NCBI GenBank assembly: GCA_017621495.1
Contig: JAGATB010000033.1
Span: 1-64,000 of the forward strand
Source of the DNA: Clostridia bacterium
GTDB lineage: Bacteria; Bacillota; Clostridia; UMGS1810
Direction: 5' to 3'
Length of the DNA stretch: 64,000 nucleotides
Part shown: positions 59,603 to 64,000 of the stretch, piece by piece
Position numbering within the stretch: the first letter of the stretch is position 1
Layout: each line of letters opens with the position of its first letter
Program-made: the position numbers and the translations under genes
The notes under the pieces: model-generated
Databases searched by the model: none
What the model saw: only the letters and a program-made list of their open reading frames with translations
Told to the model about the DNA's origin: nothing

Positions 59603-60081
59603 TTTTATCGCATGAAACTGCTACAAGGCTTGATAAGGCGTTCTTTGATGTGTTGTTGTCGGGGATAATTCCCCCAACCACAAAGGATTATGTAACAAAT
59701 GTTTATCTTTCAAAGATGATGGTGTATTATGAAGCACGTAAGCAAAGGATTAAAAGTGCTATCGGCTTCCCTTTGTATGTTGATGTGTCTGACATCATCA
59801 GAGACTTAGAGAGAGTTCCCAAAAGAACACTTATGTGTGATGAAGTTGGTAGCGTGCTGCTGGGCGGACTTAAACTTAATAACGATAAGAAAACCTATTG
59901 TCTATGCACCAAGTGGGAGCTCAGAAAAGATAAATTAGGCTTGATTCTTCTTGATGAAGCCCTTTTAACAAGGGATGTAGGGGTAGATTTCACTCCTGAA
60001 AGTGTCGGATACTCCTACACCAACTACCAACTGCTACATGAACTTTTCTCTCAAAAGAACAATAAGGGGGATGCGGAATGA
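59599..60081 (+). CDS. Element protein of unknown function (second of three coupled genes)
   Basis: A 160-residue protein (MILSHETATRLDKAFFDVLL; IIPPTTKDYVTNVYLSKMMV; GSVLLGGLKLNNDKKTYCLC) with no recognised domain. Starts in an ATGA overlap with the upstream gene and ends in an ATGA overlap with the next; GGGGG lies before its stop. Probably a subunit working with both neighbours. Confidence 0.6.
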   Translation: MILSHETATRLDKAFFDVLLSGIIPPTTKDYVTNVYLSKMMVYYEARKQRIKSAIGFPLYVDVSDIIRDLERVPKRTLMCDEVGSVLLGGLKLNNDKKTYCLCTKWELRKDKLGLILLDEALLTRDVGVDFTPESVGYSYTNYQLLHELFSQKNNKGDAE

Positions 60082-60635
60082 ATCTCATAAAGGACATAAT
60101 GCTTGCGGAATCAGGAGATCCTCTTGTAGACAGGTTAAAAGAGTTCGTTTCTGGCTGTTCTTACCTCTGTCATAAGCAAAGTATTGAAAGAGTGCAGGCA
60201 TACATTAATGCGGATTGTGACTATTCAAGAACACTTGAGGGTATGTCTGTGGATGCAAACAACTTCAGGAATACCATTGCCTATGCTAATAGCAAGTTAA
60301 AGAATCTGTTGGGCAAGAATATTCTTCGTAGAATCAAAGAGACTCCTGAATTTGCGGAAGAGCTCATAAATTGGGTTATAGAACACCCACAGGATTTGCT
60401 TTATAGTCAGGTGCTGGATTTCGTTCCTGCTTTCAAGGGTAAGCGTTATAATTGGAATGAGTGTGTGGCAGAGATTAAGTTCTTGCACACCTACACTTAC
60501 CTTAAAATGAAGCATGACGCGAATAAGTTAGAGCCTCAAAAGGTGGCGTATATATATCATGTCTTAACAGAGCCTTCAGATGTAGATATGGAGTTCTCTC
60601 TGGAATTAAGGAAAAACTTTACCTACTCAAAATAA
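60078..60635 (+). CDS. Element protein of unknown function, possible DNA-binding helix-turn-helix
   Basis: A 185-residue helical protein (MNLIKDIMLAESGDPLVDRL; ADCDYSRTLEGMSVDANNFR; NTIAYANSKLKNLLGKNILR). The middle segment has the spacing of a helix-turn-helix (DYSRTLEGMSVDANNFRNTI), but this is weak. Third of a coupled trio and followed by a terminator at 60665. No function assigned. Confidence 0.55.
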   Translation: MNLIKDIMLAESGDPLVDRLKEFVSGCSYLCHKQSIERVQAYINADCDYSRTLEGMSVDANNFRNTIAYANSKLKNLLGKNILRRIKETPEFAEELINWVIEHPQDLLYSQVLDFVPAFKGKRYNWNECVAEIKFLHTYTYLKMKHDANKLEPQKVAYIYHVLTEPSDVDMEFSLELRKNFTYSK

Positions 60636-60664
60636 GGCTCTTTTATATAAACACCTCATAGTTG

Positions 60665-60704
60665 GAGAAAACACTACTGCTCTGGTTTCGGTAGTGTTTT
60701 TCTC
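60665..60704 (+). terminator. Terminator of the three-gene unit
   Basis: GAGAAAACACTAC pairs with GTAGTGTTTTTCTC around a 10-13 nt loop, 30 bp after the stop codon. Confidence 0.8.
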
Positions 60705-60966
60705 TTATAAGGGTATTAAAAAATTGCGTGTTAAGAATCGTGGTTTTAAGGTTTATAGGTGTTTATTTTCTTAACTCTGAAAATTATTATGCTTTTTATT
60801 TCATATTGCTGTTTTTGGGGTTGATGTGCTGTTTAAAAGGCTTCTCAGTATATGCCTGAACTATCGGAGAATAGGCTCATTTTTATATTGATTTTTTCTG
60901 CATATTTTTCTTGTGTTCGGGATGTGTAATTTGTTCAGGATATTTTATAAAATGTTACTCCTGATA
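60705..60966. other. Intergenic AT-rich region before the SLH-CAP gene
   Basis: No supported ORF. Only AT-rich sequence with short hairpins is seen up to the promoter at 60967. Confidence 0.4.
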
Positions 60967-60995
60967 TTGAAATTATCAGGGGTATATGGTATAAT
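60967..60995 (+). promoter_or_regulatory. Promoter of the SLH-CAP gene
   Basis: TTGAAA (60967-60972) and TATAAT (60990-60995), 17-bp spacer. The following TATAATTTAAC is shared with the promoter at 62193, so both cargo genes probably respond together. Confidence 0.65.
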
Positions 60996-61045
60996 TTAAC
61001 TGTTGGTTAAGATTTAAACTATTAGCAAAGCAAGGGGTATTGTTT

Positions 61046-62092
61046 ATGAAAAAGAGACTTTTAGGTTTAGTGTTGGCGTTGGTACTGTTTGGTAGCGTTC
61101 CTGTATATGCGGATGTTACCTTTACAGATGTGCAAGAATCGGATTATTTTTATATCAGCGTCTTGGTTGCATCTGATAAAGGCATCATAAATGGTGTTGG
61201 AAACAATCAGTTTAACCCTTATGGTATCTTAACAGTTGCAGAAGCAATAAAATTATCTGCGTGCATTCATGCTAATTACTACGATGTGGATATAACTCCT
61301 GATGCGGATTCGGTTCATTGGGCTGATGGGTATTATAACTATGCTGTAGAGAATGGAATCATAAAAGAATCGGACTTTGCAAAGGCTGATTTTGATAAGG
61401 CTATAACAAGGGATAGGCTGTTCTATATCTTTGCTAATACCTTGCCTGATAGTGAATATATTGAAATAAATGATATAGAGGTTGCTCCTGAAAAGCCTTC
61501 TACAGATTATCTTACCAAACTGTTCTGTGCAGGTATCGTGGTAGGTAATGAGCAAGGCTTTGAATCCGAAAAGAACATTACCAGAGCAGATAGTGTGGAA
61601 ATGGTATTAAGGATGACTGCTCATTCAAGGCGAAGACTTGTTTTTGAGGAAGGACAGACACCTCCTGTTTATACTCCTGCAGTAGAAAATGAAATAAATC
61701 GGGATATAATAGCACAAGAGATGTTAACTCTGGTAAATGATACTCGTGCAAAGAACAATATGCAATCTTTGACTATTCATTCTGATTTGATGCGTGTTGC
61801 TAATATCCTTGCTACTGAATATTCACAAGGCTCTTACCCTCATTATCTTTTAGATGGAAGAAAGGATTTTTATATAGCAAAAGATTTGGGTATATCAATA
61901 TTTTTTGAAACAAACTATGGTAAAACTGCTTTGCGTCAAAGTTCAGAGTTTCATAGCAATGTTATGGCTTCAGAGGGTCGTGATAGTAATGCCAATCGAG
62001 CATTATTCTCGGAAGATAAATATTATGGTGTAGCAAGTATAAAGGGCGCTGATGGAAATTACTATTGGGTAGAATGCTTTGGTATGGATTAA
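61046..62092 (+). CDS. SLH-anchored secreted protein with CAP (SCP-like) domain
   Basis: A 348-residue exported protein: signal peptide 1-22, three SLH motifs (LVASDKGIINGVGNNQFNPY; VENGIIKESDFAKADFDKAI; FCAGIVVGNEQGFESEKNIT) and a C-terminal CAP domain of about 130 residues (IIAQEMLTLVNDTRAKNNMQ; SEFHSNVMASEGRDSNANRA; GVASIKGADGNYYWVECFGM). CAP domains act in surface interactions, sometimes as lipid- or peptide-binding or proteolytic modules. The ATG at 61046 has AAGGGG about 9 nt upstream. An element-borne surface protein wall-anchored in the host S-layer. Confidence 0.85.
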   Translation: MKKRLLGLVLALVLFGSVPVYADVTFTDVQESDYFYISVLVASDKGIINGVGNNQFNPYGILTVAEAIKLSACIHANYYDVDITPDADSVHWADGYYNYAVENGIIKESDFAKADFDKAITRDRLFYIFANTLPDSEYIEINDIEVAPEKPSTDYLTKLFCAGIVVGNEQGFESEKNITRADSVEMVLRMTAHSRRRLVFEEGQTPPVYTPAVENEINRDIIAQEMLTLVNDTRAKNNMQSLTIHSDLMRVANILATEYSQGSYPHYLLDGRKDFYIAKDLGISIFFETNYGKTALRQSSEFHSNVMASEGRDSNANRALFSEDKYYGVASIKGADGNYYWVECFGMD

Positions 62093-62103
62093 AAGATAAA
62101 TCG

Positions 62104-62140
62104 AGATAACTTCTTTGGAAATAAGGAAGTTATCTTTTTT
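62104..62140 (+). terminator. Terminator of the SLH-CAP gene
   Basis: AGATAACTTC and GAAGTTATCT (10-bp perfect stem) followed by nine T residues. Confidence 0.9.
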
Positions 62141-62192
62141 TTTATTGCGTGAAAAAACTTTATGTCATAACGCTGAAATTATGTTACAAACC

Positions 62193-62221
62193 TTGAATCT
62201 GTCAACAAAATATGTTATAAT
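62193..62221 (+). promoter_or_regulatory. Promoter of the SLH-transglutaminase-like gene
   Basis: TTGAAT (62193-62198) and TATAAT (62216-62221), 17-bp spacer, followed by TTAACC; matches the promoter at 60967 in layout. Confidence 0.65.
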
Positions 62222-62275
62222 TTAACCAATAGTTAATAAATAATCTATCAGTTATTTGTGAAAGGAAACTGACTT

Positions 62276-63805
62276 ATGAAAAAGAAAATTATAGCAGGCG
62301 TGCTTTCGGCTCTGCTTTTAACAACCTCTATATCTGTATTTGCGGAAGGTGTAGAAAACTTTAATTGGAATAATGCACCCCAAACATTTTCTGATGTCCC
62401 CTCTCATCAATGGTACTACAACGATGTATCAAAGGCTTCTGCCTCTGGCATCATAAATGGTATTGGTAACAACCAATTCAATCCAAATGGTACTCTAACT
62501 CATGCAGAGGCTATGACTCTAATGGCTAAAGTTCATGCCATTTATCAATATGGTAATCCTGATGTAATCAATGATTATTCCCCTACTTCTGACCACTGGG
62601 CTTCAGGAATTTATGCATATTGTCAAGACCATAGCCTTCCTACTCCAAAAGAATCTGATTTTGATACCAATATATCAAGGGGTACTATGGCTCGTTATTT
62701 CAGACAGTCACTCCCAAGCGCAGCTTTCAAGACTGGTGTTCAAAACGACTTATCTCTAATGCCTGAACAGACGAACAACCAAATGGTTCAAGATTTATTC
62801 AGGGCAGGTATCTTAATAGGTGATAACAGTGGCTTCAGACTTGAAGATTCCATCACAAGAGCAGAAGCAGCTGCAATTATTCATAGGGTAGCCAACCCAG
62901 ATGTTCGTGTAAAAGTAGAGGCTCCTGCTCCTCAGCAACCTACTACTCCTGTTCAGCCTTCAAATCCTGGTGGTGAAACAGTAGTAACTCCTGTCCAACC
63001 AGGTCAAGTGCAGACAAGTAAACCTTATAAAAATATTCCTCATACTAACTGGCAATCAGACCCTACAGGTGGTGTAACCATTCAATCTCAATCTGGGTAT
63101 ATTAACACAAAGTATGGCAATCATACTTATGGTTGTAAATCTCAAGAAGAGTATGACAAGGTAATGTCAGTAATGGATGAAGCATATAACTATGCATCTC
63201 AAAAAGAAGCCAATAAAACTTATCGTAAGGGTTCTGCCTATAAAACTTATGTTCAGGGTAGTCATTTAAAATTCTATCGTGATAAGGTAGGTATGACTAA
63301 TGAGAATGATATTATGAGTATAGGCGTAACAGAATCTTTTGTAGAAGCAATGGCTGACTACTTGCGTGACACTTACGCCCATCCAAATGGTGCTGGTACA
63401 AATACTGATGCTGATAACAATAATGTATATAAGTATCTTTTTGGTGGTGGCTATTTAGACTGTGATGGTAATGCAAGATTTTATATGCTTTGTTATGATT
63501 ATTTAGGTTTTTCTACTCGTATGGTAGGTTCGTATAAAATTCAACATGCTTGTGGTGAAGTGTATGTCAATGGAGAATGGGTATTAATAAATCAGCTTGA
63601 TGGTAAATTGGATGATGCAACTCATTCTCAGTTAATGGAGTTAATATCTGGCGTAAAGAATGAGCATTATGATTATAGTCAGACAGATGATTCTTTAATC
63701 AAGAATGCAGCTCAATCATTAAAAACTGGTGATACTTCTTACAAACCAGATGATATAGCCATAAGAGATAGTGCTACACATACACCTGACAATAGAAACT
63801 TATAA
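62276..63805 (+). CDS. SLH-anchored secreted protein with transglutaminase-like domain
   Basis: A 509-residue exported protein. Signal peptide 1-23; three SLH motifs (ASASGIINGIGNNQFNPNGT; CQDHSLPTPKESDFDTNISR; FRAGILIGDNSGFRLEDSIT); a Pro/Gln/Thr linker (APAPQQPTTPVQPSNPGGET); and a C-terminal region with GGGYLDCDGNARFYMLCYDY, STRMVGSYKIQHACGEVYVN and GEWVLINQLDGK. These give the Cys-His pair of transglutaminase-like proteases; the third residue is Asn or Asp (INQLDG). Likely a surface peptidase or crosslinking enzyme. Own promoter and terminator. AAAGGAAA precedes the ATG. Confidence 0.8.
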   Translation: MKKKIIAGVLSALLLTTSISVFAEGVENFNWNNAPQTFSDVPSHQWYYNDVSKASASGIINGIGNNQFNPNGTLTHAEAMTLMAKVHAIYQYGNPDVINDYSPTSDHWASGIYAYCQDHSLPTPKESDFDTNISRGTMARYFRQSLPSAAFKTGVQNDLSLMPEQTNNQMVQDLFRAGILIGDNSGFRLEDSITRAEAAAIIHRVANPDVRVKVEAPAPQQPTTPVQPSNPGGETVVTPVQPGQVQTSKPYKNIPHTNWQSDPTGGVTIQSQSGYINTKYGNHTYGCKSQEEYDKVMSVMDEAYNYASQKEANKTYRKGSAYKTYVQGSHLKFYRDKVGMTNENDIMSIGVTESFVEAMADYLRDTYAHPNGAGTNTDADNNNVYKYLFGGGYLDCDGNARFYMLCYDYLGFSTRMVGSYKIQHACGEVYVNGEWVLINQLDGKLDDATHSQLMELISGVKNEHYDYSQTDDSLIKNAAQSLKTGDTSYKPDDIAIRDSATHTPDNRNL

Positions 63806-63817
63806 AATAAAAAGATT

Positions 63818-63858
63818 AAAAGAGTATTCCCATAACATTTGGGGATACTCTTTTTTTT
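63818..63858 (+). terminator. Terminator
   Basis: AAAGAGTATTCCC pairs with GGGGATACTCTTT across a 9-nt loop, followed by a run of T. Confidence 0.9.
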
Positions 63859-64000
63859 ATTACTCTGCTTGTAAACATAATTTAAGGCCATTCTGCAGTA
63901 AGCTTTAGTTATAGATGTGTTACGAGTAGAAAAGTATAAGAGAATAGTGTCTGATTAGTCACATGGTAACATGAATTTAGTCTATTTTCAGAATTTTAGA

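Larger units (their letters stand above)
53499..64000. mobile_element. Integrative element inserted in tRNA-Thr (left part)
   Basis: It begins at the tRNA-Thr fragment and runs past the window end. All genes from 54104 onward lie on the plus strand. They are mostly unfamiliar or of types common on plasmids, phages and integrative elements (Dam methylase, amidoligase, gamma-glutamylcyclotransferase, the 'DWG...ITE' small protein). No integrase, relaxase or repeat marking the right end is in view. Boundary on the right unknown. Confidence 0.65.

Overview
This looks like a chromosomal window from a Gram-positive, low-to-mid GC member of class Clostridia, probably a gut or rumen carbohydrate degrader. 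The reasons are strong AGGAGG-type ribosome binding sites, sigma-A promoters, LplB/YtcP-type sugar ABC permeases, and many secreted proteins built from S-layer homology (SLH), F5/8 type C (discoidin) and copper-amine-oxidase-like 'stalk' domains. The genus cannot be fixed from this sequence alone; the SLH-rich, beta-helix-rich secretome would fit a pectin or glycan specialist.

Layout. (1) 1-6.5 kb: a methionine gamma-lyase family gene (cut by the window edge), a secreted stalk-domain protein, an HD-domain protein, a D-Ala-D-Ala carboxypeptidase, a sodium:neurotransmitter-type symporter and an MgtC-like membrane protein. (2) 6.5-36.7 kb: a carbohydrate island with a RelE/Phd toxin-antitoxin pair, three Gfo/Idh/MocA oxidoreductases, two xylose-isomerase-like TIM barrels, two AraC-type regulators, large SLH and discoidin surface proteins, a complete CUT1 ABC importer (two permeases and a lipoprotein), two paralogous right-handed beta-helix enzymes and a GH3 glycosidase. 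Dehydrogenases together with TIM-barrel isomerases suggest oxidative (3-keto-sugar) glycoside processing. A four-helix-bundle gene whose 5' leader is an array of eight hairpins lies inside this island. (3) 36.8-48 kb: mostly housekeeping genes: cysE-cysS-mrnC-transketolase (two subunits) on the plus strand, and a DUF5662/ABC metal importer/MntP operon and thrS on the minus strand. (4) 48-53.5 kb: a decayed patch with a frameshifted AraC gene and a surface-protein remnant, then a PIN/RelB toxin-antitoxin pair, a uracil permease and a HipA/CtkA-like kinase with a small partner. Both toxin modules are bracketed by near-identical direct repeats of about 100 bp that contain terminator hairpins. (5) 53.5 kb to the end: the left part of an integrative element. 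Its boundary is a 45-bp 3' fragment of a tRNA-Thr(CGU) gene acting as attachment site. Cargo includes a Dam-type methylase, an amidoligase paired with a gamma-glutamylcyclotransferase, three translationally coupled genes of unknown function, and two SLH-anchored secreted proteins carrying CAP and transglutaminase-like domains. No integrase is visible in the part shown.

The most unusual signals are the hairpin-array leader of the four-helix-bundle gene, the toxin modules bounded by terminator repeats, a 46-bp element shared by two promoters of the sugar-oxidation genes, and hairpins that bury ribosome binding sites at three gene starts in the integrative element.
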